A stretch of 8,010 nucleotides of DNA from Bacteroidota bacterium (GTDB taxonomy: Bacteria; Bacteroidota; Bacteroidia; Bacteroidales; Rikenellaceae). Numbering within the stretch: position 1 is the stretch's first letter; each line of letters begins with the position of its first letter. The position numbers and the translations under genes were made by a program. The notes beneath the pieces are model-generated. The model was given only the letters and a program-made list of their open reading frames with translations, did no database searches and was not told where the DNA came from. Positions 1 through 6,808 of this stretch are shown here, in pieces. Where the stretch lies: NCBI GenBank assembly GCA_023413645.1, contig JAEZPN010000057.1, forward strand, positions 1-8,010, given 5' to 3'.

Positions 1-689
1 ACATATACAACAAGTTGCATCTCGCCACTGCCCACAATAGCGCGCAACGTCTCGCCACAATACGACAATACGAGAAGCGAGTAGGCTATTGCATTATTAA
101 ATATATGTAGGACGATAGGCGTGAAAATCGAGCGTTTAGAGAGGTAGTAATAGCTGAATACAACACCCACAACAAGGGCCTCTATAACGACTATCGGTTC
201 CATGTGAACGGCACCAAAAGCGGCTGCCGAGAGCGAAGCTGACACGAGGGGCGAGGTGTTACGACTAAGGATATTATAGAGTCTTGCGCGGAATATCATC
301 TCCTCAAAAATTGGAGCAAGAAGCACCACCGTAAGCAGCGTACATGGACCATCGGGGAAGGTGCGACTATCTGCAGAAAGTACCCCCTCCAAGGGCAGCA
401 AAACAATCGAAATAGAGATGATTAGCACCACTCCAAAGAGTAGTGTTATGGGGTTAAATCCGTGTCGCGAGTTAAGAACAGGAAGTATCTGCTTAAATGC
501 CACACGCTCAATAAGTAATGCTGCGCCATATACAGTAAGCATTGAGCAGAAATATAGCAACATGAAGCTCACATCTACCGAAATGTTTGGCACAAAAATA
601 GAGACCGCAGCACTCACCGCGAGCATGCACACAGCAAACACAAATACGAACATCGTAGTTAGTCCTACACTCTTAAAAAATCGCTTCAT
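1..689 (-). CDS. CPBP-family intramembrane metalloprotease (partial, C-terminus beyond left edge)
   Basis: Translating the minus strand from the ATG at 689-687 gives 229 uninterrupted residues running off the window edge. The protein is strongly hydrophobic, with membrane-segment candidates around residues 9-33, 41-61, 79-100, 115-127, 150-182 and 190-210. It carries the three CPBP (Abi/CAAX-like) signatures in order: EEMIFR at 129-134 (EExxxR; E129, E130, R134), FGAVH at 158-162 (FxxxH; H162) and HIFNN at 195-199 (HxxxN; H195, N199). In this family these residues form the active site inside the membrane. Known members process prenylated proteins, bacteriocins or regulators; the substrate here cannot be told from sequence. 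The start was chosen because MKRFFKS is a basic N-terminus directly before the first membrane helix; ATGs at codons 13 and 22 would cut into it. The gene is divergent from parA, so it probably has its own promoter and no functional tie to the operon. Only the C-terminal tail is missing. Confidence 0.9.
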   Translation of the reverse strand, partial: MKRFFKSVGLTTMFVFVFAVCMLAVSAAVSIFVPNISVDVSFMLLYFCSMLTVYGAALLIERVAFKQILPVLNSRHGFNPITLLFGVVLIISISIVLLPLEGVLSADSRTFPDGPCTLLTVVLLAPIFEEMIFRARLYNILSRNTSPLVSASLSAAAFGAVHMEPIVVIEALVVGVVFSYYYLSKRSIFTPIVLHIFNNAIAYSLLVLSYCGETLRAIVGSGEMQLVVY

Positions 690-795
690 AATAGGCCTTA
701 GTTTCTTATCGTAATCTCACGCCACACCATCGCAACCATCTGAACAGCGCAGCGCTTAATGCCTCATTCCGTAGGGCATAGCAACAAAATTCAAA

Positions 796-803
796 CAAAG
801 ATA
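796..803 (-). promoter_or_regulatory. Candidate -7 box for the CPBP protease gene
   Basis: Read on the minus strand, these bases are TATCTTTG, an exact match to the Bacteroidota -7 consensus TAnnTTTG. Transcription would start about 7 bp downstream and give a leader of roughly 100 nt before the ATG at 689. I see no good TTTG -33 box at the right distance (TTTC at 830-827 is slightly too far), so the call rests on the -7 element and its position. Confidence 0.45.
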
Positions 804-846
804 AACAATTTTCGAGAAACGAGGCTGAAAATAGGATAAAATTTAC

Positions 847-854
847 TATTTTTG
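847..854 (+). promoter_or_regulatory. Candidate -7 box for the parA operon
   Basis: TATTTTTG matches the Bacteroidota -7 consensus TAnnTTTG exactly and lies in an A+T-rich stretch 40 bp before the parA ATG, implying a leader of about 35 nt. No clear -33 TTTG is visible at the usual spacing. It is the only exact match on this strand in the intergenic region. Confidence 0.5.
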
Positions 855-894
855 TCCGATTAATTTATTTGTGAATAATAGAACAAAAATATAG

Positions 895-1665
895 ATGGCA
901 AAAGTTGTTGCTTTAGCAAATCAGAAGGGCGGCGTGGGTAAGACCACCACAGCCATAAACCTCGCAGCATCGGTGGCACTTCTCGGCAAGAAGGTGCTAC
1001 TCATAGATGCCGACCCTCAGGCGAATGCTACGTCGGGATTGGGCTTCGACATCAACCAGCAGGGCCTATACGAGTGTATCGTGGGTGACGCCGAGGCACG
1101 CGACGTAATTCTGCACTCGGAGGATATCAAGAAGTTGTGGGTGCTACCCTCCTCTATCAACCTCGTAGCCGCAGACACCGACCTCTCGCAGATGGAGAAT
1201 GCCCACCATATAATCAAGGGCATTGTGGACTCTGTGCGCGACGACTACGACTACATCTTCATCGACTGTTCGCCATCGTTAGGTTTTACCACCGTCAACA
1301 TTCTCACAGCTGTTGACTCGGTGCTTGTTCCCGTGCAGTGCGAGTACTTAGCATTGGAGGGTTTGAGCAAGCTTCTAAACTCAATTAAGATGGTTAAGAG
1401 TCGTCTTAACCCCGCATTGGCTATCGAGGGTTTCGTACTCACGATGTATATGCGTAATAAGCTCAACAACCAGGTTGTAAACGAGGTGCGCGAGCACTTT
1501 GGCGAGTTGGCATACGAGACCATCATCCAGCGTAACATACGTCTTGGCGAGGCTCCCTCACACGGCAAGCCCATTATGCTCTACGACGCAGCGGCAACAG
1601 GTGCTGTAAACTACCTCAGCCTTGCCCGCGAGTTCCTCAAGCGCAACAAAACAAAGAAGGAATAA
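895..1665 (+). CDS. parA: Chromosome-partitioning ATPase ParA (Soj)
   Basis: This cytoplasmic ATPase of the ParA/MinD family binds DNA nonspecifically as an ATP dimer and is released when ParB stimulates hydrolysis, which moves newly replicated origins apart. The 256-residue protein has the deviant Walker A motif KGGVGKTT at 11-18 (signature lysine K11, catalytic-site K16), the A' motif DADPQ at 38-42, and the Walker B strand IFIDCSP at 121-127 with D124. The C-terminal part has the usual RLGEAPSHGKP stretch at 216-226. It starts almost directly with Walker A and has no N-terminal HTH, so it is the small chromosomal Soj type rather than the large plasmid P1/F type. It is followed 15 bp later by parB, the standard pairing, and heads a five-gene cluster. 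The ATG is the first codon in the frame after an A+T-rich leader. Length and motifs are complete. Confidence 0.97.
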   Translation: MAKVVALANQKGGVGKTTTAINLAASVALLGKKVLLIDADPQANATSGLGFDINQQGLYECIVGDAEARDVILHSEDIKKLWVLPSSINLVAADTDLSQMENAHHIIKGIVDSVRDDYDYIFIDCSPSLGFTTVNILTAVDSVLVPVQCEYLALEGLSKLLNSIKMVKSRLNPALAIEGFVLTMYMRNKLNNQVVNEVREHFGELAYETIIQRNIRLGEAPSHGKPIMLYDAAATGAVNYLSLAREFLKRNKTKKE

Positions 1666-1680
1666 AAGAGAATACAAGAT

Positions 1681-2562
1681 ATGACTACAACAAAGAATAA
1701 GCGAGGCTTGGGCCGTGGCCTCGACGCCCTTTTTGGCGATGTTAATCCCGCACAGAGCGCTAAGCCCATGTCGGAGATGGCAGAGGTGGCTATTACGGAT
1801 ATCATCCCCAACCCCTTGCAGCCACGTCACGACTTCGACGACGAGGCCCTCGCAGAGCTCTCGGCATCTATCGCCACGCTCGGTGTAATCCAGCCCATCA
1901 CACTCCGCCGCCGCAACGATGGCAAGTACACCATCATCAGTGGTGAGCGTCGCTGGCGTGCTTCGCAGATGGCAGGTCTCGAGACCCTTCCCGCATATAT
2001 CCGCGAGGTAGAGGATGAGGACCTACACGCAATGGCCCTTGTGGAGAACATCCAGCGTCAGGACCTCAACGCCATAGAGATCGCTCTGGGAATGCAGCGT
2101 CTTATCGAGGAGTGCGGTCTTACACAGGAGGCAATGGCAGACAAGGTGGGCAAGAAGCGCTCTACCGTATCAAACTATATGCGTCTCTTGGGTCAGCCCT
2201 CAGAGGTGCAGTTGGCCCTCAAAGAGGGTGTTATCAGCATGGGCCACGCTAAGGCTATCGCTGCACTCGACGCGGAGTCGCAGATTAAGGCCATGAAGCG
2301 TTGCGTAAAGAAGGGCATGTCTGTACGTCAGGTGGAGGCCTACGTGCGTAAGATAAGCGAGGCAGTTCCCGCAAGTGCAGAGGTTGAAGAGGAGTATCCC
2401 GAGTCATTCTCTAAGCTCGTGGAGGAGCTTGAGCGCCTCTTCAGCGACAACATCTCCATTAAGCGCACAAAGAGCGGTGCTAGCCGCATCACCATCGAAT
2501 GTGCCAACGATGCTGAGGTAGATGCACTTATTGAGAAACTCCACAAAATAAATAACAACTAA
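1681..2562 (+). CDS. parB: Chromosome-partitioning protein ParB (Spo0J), parS-binding CTPase
   Basis: ParB binds parS sites near the origin, loads as a CTP-dependent sliding clamp and stimulates ParA. The 293-residue protein begins with a basic peptide, KRGLGRGLDALF at 7-18, the segment that triggers ParA ATPase in this family. The N-terminal ParB/Srx-type CTPase domain spans about 34-125. It includes NPLQPR at 44-49, GERRWRA at 88-94 (the CTP-binding GERRxRA box), and ENIQRQDLN at 122-130. A central HTH for parS recognition lies at about 147-170 (LTQEAMADKVGKKRSTVSNY). After an acidic linker (about 230-245) comes a C-terminal dimerisation region at about 246-290. All expected motifs are present and the length is typical. 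It lies 15 bp after parA and 20 bp before the DUF5683 gene, so it is probably co-transcribed. No parS palindrome was recognised in this window. Confidence 0.97.
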   Translation: MTTTKNKRGLGRGLDALFGDVNPAQSAKPMSEMAEVAITDIIPNPLQPRHDFDDEALAELSASIATLGVIQPITLRRRNDGKYTIISGERRWRASQMAGLETLPAYIREVEDEDLHAMALVENIQRQDLNAIEIALGMQRLIEECGLTQEAMADKVGKKRSTVSNYMRLLGQPSEVQLALKEGVISMGHAKAIAALDAESQIKAMKRCVKKGMSVRQVEAYVRKISEAVPASAEVEEEYPESFSKLVEELERLFSDNISIKRTKSGASRITIECANDAEVDALIEKLHKINNN

Positions 2563-2582
2563 TTGCGTTGGTGAGTATAGGT

Positions 2583-3815
2583 ATGATTAGAAGGATAGCC
2601 ATAACCATCGTGTTGGCGGTGATTGCACTCGTTGCACTCCCCGAGACTCTCTCTGCCCAGGTGTATAGCAGAGAGAATCTGCGTGGCAATGTCCGCACCA
2701 TCAATAACGGTGGCCTTGTACCCATCGACTCTGCAGCCATCCTCAAGGCTAAGGCCGAGGCTGCAGCACGCCGCGACTCTCTCTACTTCCACCACCTCGA
2801 CTCTATCGGTCGCACCGTAAACGAACTCTACGACAACCTCCCCGACACATCGCGCGACTCTATGCGTAAGGCTATTGCCGCAACGCTCAAGCGTGACTCC
2901 TCGATACGTGGTCGTGGTGATAGCATCGCACCCGATGGCCGTCGCATACGCCTAAACAAGAATGGCGAGGAGCGCAAGCCCTTTATCAGTGACTCCATGG
3001 GTCTCTCGAAGATGTGTTGGCTCTCGCTGCCACTTCCTGGTTTCGGACAGATATACAACAAACAATACTGGAAGCTCGGTGTGCTCTACCCCGTTGTGGG
3101 TACATCGCTCGGTATGTTTATCCACGAGAACAAGCAGTACAAGCCCTATAAGGCACAGTACGACAGATACTTGATTGACCACGGTTATATGCGTACTCCC
3201 GAGTTGGATGCTATTCAGACGGAGATGATACGCCACAACACGCGCCAGCAGATTTACGCGGGCGTTGCCATCGCTACATATCTCTACTTCATAGGCGATG
3301 CTGCGGTCAACTACTCGACAAACGAGGTGTCACAGGTCAAGAAGGCGACTACCCTTTCGACCATTTGCCCAGGTGCGGGACAGATATATAACAAGAGCTA
3401 CTGGCGTGTACCCATTGTCATTGGTGGTATGGCCTCGACAATCTATACCATCGACTGGAACAACCGTGGCTACAAGCGCTTTAAGACGGCCTACTCGCTT
3501 CTTATCGACTATGAGCGCCTAACTCCCGACGAGAGGTTGGAGAAGTACCCCAATGGAGCTCCCGACGAGTTCCGCGGCGCATACTCCACAACATTCTTGA
3601 AAAACCTCAAGGATAGCTACCGCCGTAACCGAGATCTTTGTATCCTACTCACAGCAGGTGTCTATATGTTGCAGATTATCGACGCACACGTAGATGCCCA
3701 CCTCCAGGACTACGACATCTCGGACGACCTAACCATGAACCTCGAGCCATACTTCGACTACTCGCCCGTAGGTTCCACACCCCTTATGGGCGTAAATATG
3801 AGCCTGAAATTTTAA
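2583..3815 (+). CDS. DUF5683-family envelope protein with a duplicated domain
   Basis: This 410-residue protein of unknown function belongs to the family usually found after parAB in Bacteroidota. It has a type I signal peptide: MIRR, a hydrophobic core at 5-19, and likely cleavage after LSA at 25. A polar, R/D/S-rich region at 50-130 contains repeated RDS triplets. Two related modules follow. Module 1 (about 140-245) has PGFGQIYNKQYWK at 152-164. Module 2 (about 255-385) has PGAGQIYNKSYWR at 263-275, then NNRGYKRFKTAY and RRNRD, and ends in DAHVDAHLQDYDISDDL (367-383), a stretch typical of DUF5683. Hydrophobic stretches after each motif suggest membrane association. The ATG at 2583 was chosen over an in-frame TTG at 2568 because it starts directly at the signal peptide's basic n-region; both are possible. 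It sits 20 bp after parB and 9 bp before the transglycosylase gene. Function is not inferred beyond periplasm or envelope. Confidence 0.85.
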   Translation: MIRRIAITIVLAVIALVALPETLSAQVYSRENLRGNVRTINNGGLVPIDSAAILKAKAEAAARRDSLYFHHLDSIGRTVNELYDNLPDTSRDSMRKAIAATLKRDSSIRGRGDSIAPDGRRIRLNKNGEERKPFISDSMGLSKMCWLSLPLPGFGQIYNKQYWKLGVLYPVVGTSLGMFIHENKQYKPYKAQYDRYLIDHGYMRTPELDAIQTEMIRHNTRQQIYAGVAIATYLYFIGDAAVNYSTNEVSQVKKATTLSTICPGAGQIYNKSYWRVPIVIGGMASTIYTIDWNNRGYKRFKTAYSLLIDYERLTPDERLEKYPNGAPDEFRGAYSTTFLKNLKDSYRRNRDLCILLTAGVYMLQIIDAHVDAHLQDYDISDDLTMNLEPYFDYSPVGSTPLMGVNMSLKF

Positions 3816-3824
3816 CTGCGAAAT

Positions 3825-5228
3825 ATGAAGATACCATCTATAAAGGCGCTGCTTCTTGTCGCGTCACTCATCATCGTTGCATCGTTCGATGCCTCGCTAT
3901 ATGCACAGCGCCCACGTCGAGGTGTCGACAAGCGCTACACCTCACCCGAGGAGATACAGCGCCGTCAGGACAGCATCAACAACCGTCTAAATAGCGATAC
4001 TGCGACATACGAAGCTCCCGTATTTGTCGAGGAGACGGCTGAGGCACGCCCCTCAAACCGCCCCATGCAAATAGACTCTGTATTGGCGCTATGGCGCGCA
4101 AGTAGTTCTAAGGAGTACTACGACAAATACTTCGCCGACTTTAAGGGTTACAGCGACGCTATCACTGCAACTGGCACATACGACAACACCGACTCGCTAT
4201 ACATAGCGCGCATGCAGGGCATCATGACCCCCGTGCCGCTCACCTACAACCGCGAGGTGCGCAGTGCTATCGAGCGTTTCTGCTCTCCCAACTATGCCAA
4301 CACATTCAGCTATGCCTACTACTACTTCCCTATCATCGAGGAGGAGTTTACTAACGCAGGTATACCCATCGAGATACGCACCCTCGCAATCGTGGAGTCA
4401 GGCCTCAATCCACTTGCTAAGTCGGGAAAGAGCGCTGTGGGCATCTGGCAGTTTATGCCCGCAACGGGCAAGGAGTTTGGCCTCGAGATCAACTCTATGG
4501 TCGACGAGCGTTGCAACCCCCGCCTCGCCTCGCGTGCCGCAGCGCAGTACCTCAAGCGCATGTACAACATCTACGGTGATTGGACACTCGCCATCGCAGC
4601 CTACAACTGCGGTCCTGGACGTGTCAACCGCGCACTCAGCAATAGTGGTGTGAGCCTCGAAGATGCTGGCCGCCTATTCTGGGATATATACGAGTACCTA
4701 CCCACCGAGACACGTGGCTACGTGCCCTTGTATATGGGCGCTACATACGCCTTCGCCTACCACCGTGCGCATGGCGTTACAATCCCCACACCCCCTATGC
4801 CTATCGCCGTAGATACAGTGATGATTAATCGTCCCCTACACCTCGAGCAGGTATCTTCAACACTCGACATCGACATCGAGGTGCTCAAGATGCTTAACCC
4901 CGAGTACACAATGCAGATTATCCCCGCAACAACAAAGAGCTACCCTCTCACACTCCCAGTAGAACTCTTCACTGAGTTCGACCGCCAGCGTGATAGCATC
5001 TTTGCTAAGGATAGCCTCTACTTGAAGGAGTATGTCGTGCATGCAAACATCGAGAAGAAGATGCACGAGGCACCTCCCGTAACAACACACATCGTGAAGA
5101 AGGGTGATACGCTCAGCGCCATCGCTAAGAAGTATGGTTGCACAGTGCAGCAGCTCATGAAGTGGAACAACCTTAAAAATGCTAACGCACTACGCATCGG
5201 CCAGAAGCTAAAGGTTAGCAGCAGATAA
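3825..5228 (+). CDS. MltD-like lytic murein transglycosylase with C-terminal LysM
   Basis: The enzyme likely cleaves the MurNAc-GlcNAc glycosidic bond of peptidoglycan in the periplasm, forming 1,6-anhydroMurNAc ends. The 467 residues begin with a signal peptide (hydrophobic core 8-24, probable cleavage after LYA at 27); there is no lipobox cysteine, unlike lipoprotein MltD of enterobacteria. A linker at about 28-140 is followed by an SLT/GH23 catalytic domain at about 165-310. It has catalytic E191 in the IVESGLNP motif, GIWQFMP at 206-212, AYNCGPG at 259-265 and YLPTETRGYVP at 291-301. A degenerate LysM-like segment (about 336-379, with LNPEY at 357-361) resembles that of related MltD proteins. 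One clear LysM lies at 421-465 (HIVKKGDTLSAIAKKYG, then LRIGQKLKV). The gene lies 9 bp after DUF5683 and 17 bp before mnmE. Its place after parAB matches the usual Bacteroidota order. The family assignment is secure; the exact substrate preference is not. Confidence 0.93.
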   Translation: MKIPSIKALLLVASLIIVASFDASLYAQRPRRGVDKRYTSPEEIQRRQDSINNRLNSDTATYEAPVFVEETAEARPSNRPMQIDSVLALWRASSSKEYYDKYFADFKGYSDAITATGTYDNTDSLYIARMQGIMTPVPLTYNREVRSAIERFCSPNYANTFSYAYYYFPIIEEEFTNAGIPIEIRTLAIVESGLNPLAKSGKSAVGIWQFMPATGKEFGLEINSMVDERCNPRLASRAAAQYLKRMYNIYGDWTLAIAAYNCGPGRVNRALSNSGVSLEDAGRLFWDIYEYLPTETRGYVPLYMGATYAFAYHRAHGVTIPTPPMPIAVDTVMINRPLHLEQVSSTLDIDIEVLKMLNPEYTMQIIPATTKSYPLTLPVELFTEFDRQRDSIFAKDSLYLKEYVVHANIEKKMHEAPPVTTHIVKKGDTLSAIAKKYGCTVQQLMKWNNLKNANALRIGQKLKVSSR

Positions 5229-5245
5229 TACCGCATAACACACTC

Positions 5246-6595
5246 ATGTTCAACCACCTCGACACCGATACCACCATCATCGCCCCTGCCACGGCAGCGG
5301 GAGGTGCCGTCATGGTCGTACGCCTAAGTGGCAACCGCGCAATAGAGATTGCCGACAGCCTCTTTCGCGGCAAGAAACCTCTTCGCGATTGCGAGGGCTA
5401 CACCCTGCACTATGGTCGTATCGTGGACGATAATGAGCACACTATAGACGACGTTGTTGTGGCACTTTTCCGTGCTCCACACTCATATACGGGCGACGAC
5501 ACAGTAGAGATTACGCTCCATGGCTCGGAGTATATTACCTCCGAAGTTCTTCGCCATGCTATCAATCGCGGCGCAACTATGGCCATGCCCGGAGAGTTCA
5601 CACGCCGTGCCTTCCTTGCCGGCAAGATGGACCTCAGCCGTGCCGAGGCCGTTGCCGACATCATCGCTTCGGACTCCATGTGGTCGCACAACGTGGCATC
5701 TACACAGATGCGCGGAGGCTACTCAGAGCGCCTCACATCGCTACGCAATGAGCTTCTCCGCCTCTGCTCACTCCTGGAGCTCGAGCTCGACTTCTCGGAG
5801 GAGGACGTGGAGTTTGCCGACCGCACAACACTGCGCAATACCCTCGATGATATAGGCTCACAGATAGAGCAACTGACATCATCTTTCGCATTAGGTAAAG
5901 CGCTTAAGAATGGTGTAAATGTGGCGATTGTGGGTAAGCCAAATGTTGGTAAGAGTACACTCCTAAACGCCCTTATCGAGGAGGATAGAGCTATGGTGTC
6001 GGATATCGCAGGCACCACACGCGACACCATTGAGGCCACGACCGTGATTAATGGCGTGCGCTACCGCTTTGTCGATACTGCGGGCATCCACACCACTGCC
6101 GATAAGCTCGAGCAGATGGGCATCGACCGCACACATCGCGCCATAGCCAATGCCAGCATCGTCATCCACCTCACTACTGCAGATACCCCCACATTCGACG
6201 CTATCGAGCATAGCGACGCGCAACACTATATCCGTGTGGTCAATAAGATAGATACTACACCAGCTCCCACTACCCTCGCACCCGACATCCTCTGCATCTC
6301 TGCAAAGAGCGGTATCGGCATCGACGCGCTCCGCAAGCGCCTGGCAGCGACTATCGACACCTCGAAGCTCGGCACGGGTAGCGTCGTAGTTTCTAATATG
6401 CGCCACTACGCAGCACTGCGCGAGGCCTACGCAGCACTCACCTCAGCGCGTACGGCAATGAATAATGGCCTACCCTCAGACCTATTGAGCGAGGACATCC
6501 GCAGAGTTGTCCACCACCTTGGCGAGATCACTGGCGAAATCACCTCCGACGACATCCTTCACTCAATCTTCTCCCACTTCTGCATCGGCAAGTAA
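5246..6595 (+). CDS. mnmE: tRNA uridine-5-carboxymethylaminomethyl modification GTPase MnmE
   Basis: With MnmG, this cytoplasmic GTPase builds the (carboxymethyl)aminomethyl group on wobble U34 of tRNAs reading NNA/NNG codons, using a folate one-carbon donor. The 449-residue protein is full length. The N-terminal folate-binding domain (about 1-120) contains TIIAPATAAGGAVMVVRLSG (10-29) and PGEFTRRAFLAGKMDL (115-130). The helical domain is split around the inserted G domain. That domain has G1 GKPNVGKS (230-237), the K-loop/G2 GTTRD (256-260), G3 DTAG (277-280), G4 NKID (333-336) and G5 SAK (352-354). The protein ends in CIGK with the catalytic C446. The ATG at 5246 gives the standard N-terminus. 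It is the last gene of the cluster and is followed by a hairpin terminator and then mobile-element DNA. MnmG is not in the window. Proximity to parAB recalls the mnmE-mnmG-rsmG-parA-parB cluster near the origin in other phyla, though the order here differs. Confidence 0.97.
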   Translation: MFNHLDTDTTIIAPATAAGGAVMVVRLSGNRAIEIADSLFRGKKPLRDCEGYTLHYGRIVDDNEHTIDDVVVALFRAPHSYTGDDTVEITLHGSEYITSEVLRHAINRGATMAMPGEFTRRAFLAGKMDLSRAEAVADIIASDSMWSHNVASTQMRGGYSERLTSLRNELLRLCSLLELELDFSEEDVEFADRTTLRNTLDDIGSQIEQLTSSFALGKALKNGVNVAIVGKPNVGKSTLLNALIEEDRAMVSDIAGTTRDTIEATTVINGVRYRFVDTAGIHTTADKLEQMGIDRTHRAIANASIVIHLTTADTPTFDAIEHSDAQHYIRVVNKIDTTPAPTTLAPDILCISAKSGIGIDALRKRLAATIDTSKLGTGSVVVSNMRHYAALREAYAALTSARTAMNNGLPSDLLSEDIRRVVHHLGEITGEITSDDILHSIFSHFCIGK

Positions 6596-6621
6596 GTAGT
6601 TGATTATCAAATAGTTAAATC

Positions 6622-6635
6622 AATCATAAATGATT
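6622..6635. repeat. Short perfect inverted repeat before the terminator
   Basis: AATCAT (6622-6627) and ATGATT (6630-6635) form a perfect 6-bp inverted repeat around 2 bases, abutting the terminator stem. It is A+T-rich and may be a protein-binding palindrome, part of the integration site, or chance. Confidence 0.35.
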
Positions 6636-6664
6636 AATATAGCACTCTTTACGGGTGCTATATT
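6636..6664 (+). terminator. Hairpin terminator after mnmE
   Basis: AATATAGCAC (6636-6645) pairs perfectly with GTGCTATATT (6655-6664) around a 9-nt loop, giving a 10-bp stem. It begins 41 bp after the mnmE stop and is followed by TTGTTTG. It is the natural end of the parA-mnmE transcript. The U-tract is short and interrupted, so efficiency is uncertain. The loop contains TTTACGGG, a word that recurs in the repeats downstream. Confidence 0.7.
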
Positions 6665-6666
6665 TG
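6659..6666 (+). promoter_or_regulatory. Candidate -7 box overlapping the terminator, facing the HTH gene
   Basis: TATATTTG is an exact match to TAnnTTTG and is formed by the right arm of the mnmE terminator plus two following bases. Transcription would begin near 6673 and leave a leader of about 170 nt, covering all the phased repeats, before the ATG at 6846. No clear -33 TTTG is seen at the usual spacing, and the match may be a by-product of the terminator's A+T-rich stem. Confidence 0.3.
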
Positions 6667-6677
6667 TTTGTGCAAGC

Positions 6678-6694
6678 ATCGTTGTTAATCGTTG
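6678..6694. repeat. ATCGTTG direct repeat, 10-bp period
   Basis: ATCGTTG occurs at 6678-6684 and again at 6688-6694, exactly 10 bp apart, so both copies face the same side of the helix. The pair is flanked by GCAA (6672-6675) and TTGC (6692-6695). It is a candidate protein-binding pair in the leader upstream of the HTH gene. Confidence 0.5.
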
Positions 6695-6717
6695 CTAAGC
6701 CTTTTTACGCCTGTTTT

Positions 6718-6736
6718 TGTACCTCCTGTGTACCTC
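6718..6736. repeat. TGTACCTC direct repeat, 11-bp period
   Basis: TGTACCTC occurs at 6718-6725 and 6729-6736, 11 bp apart with 3 bp between copies. The second copy overlaps the left arm of the ACCTCGCC inverted repeat. An 8-base exact repeat at about one helical turn is unlikely to be chance and suggests adjacent binding sites. Confidence 0.55.
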
Positions 6737-6769
6737 GCCGCTTGAAATGCGATTTTGCGTTGGCGAGGT
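6732..6769. repeat. ACCTCGCC/GGCGAGGT inverted repeat
   Basis: ACCTCGCC (6732-6739) and GGCGAGGT (6762-6769) are perfect 8-bp inverted copies separated by 22 bp. The right arm supplies an inverted partner of the ACCTC word in the TGTACCTC repeats, so the word occurs three times within about 50 bp. It could act as a DNA operator or as an RNA stem in the leader; the spacer is too long for a usual tyrosine-recombinase core site. Confidence 0.55.
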
Positions 6770-6780
6770 GATGGAAGAGT

Positions 6781-6808
6781 TTTACGCCATTTTACGGGAA
6801 TTTACGGA
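6781..6808. repeat. Three tandem TTTACG iterons, 10-bp period
   Basis: TTTACGCC (6781-6788), TTTACGGG (6791-6798) and TTTACGGA (6801-6808) share TTTACG and start exactly 10 bp apart. Further copies lie at 6704-6711 (TTTACGCC) and 6648-6655 (TTTACGGG, inside the terminator loop). They sit 38-65 bp upstream of the HTH gene start. The arrangement resembles iterons or arm-type sites and may be an autoregulatory or recombination target. Confidence 0.6.

Larger units (their letters stand above)
690..894. other. Divergent intergenic region between the CPBP protease gene and parA
   Basis: These 205 bases hold no convincing ORF. The right half (about 780-894) is very A+T-rich and contains a candidate Bacteroidota -7 box facing each gene. 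The left half contains a weak ATGCC/GGCAT hairpin (759-763 with 775-779) that would lie in the 5' leader of the protease transcript. No parS-like palindrome is present. Confidence 0.7.

Noticed and set aside
361..714. Plus-strand ORF of 117 codons over the left region
   Set aside because: It is a shadow of the minus-strand CPBP protease, whose three active-site motifs are intact in the other frame. Its composition is Ser/Thr-rich with no recognisable domain.
759..779. ATGCC/GGCAT hairpin as a riboswitch or leader element of the protease gene
   Set aside because: The stem is only 5 bp with an 11-nt loop and no known riboswitch core nearby; it is compatible with chance.
2568..2582. TTG start extending the DUF5683 protein by five residues
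   Set aside because: The ATG at 2583 starts directly at a basic signal-peptide n-region, and a rare TTG start adding VSIG before it is less likely. It cannot be excluded.
4708..4722. GACACGTGGC inside the MltD gene as a possible parS site
   Set aside because: It has the CACGTG core but not the flanking TGTTT/AAACA arms of the canonical parS palindrome, and it encodes the conserved ETRGYVP stretch.
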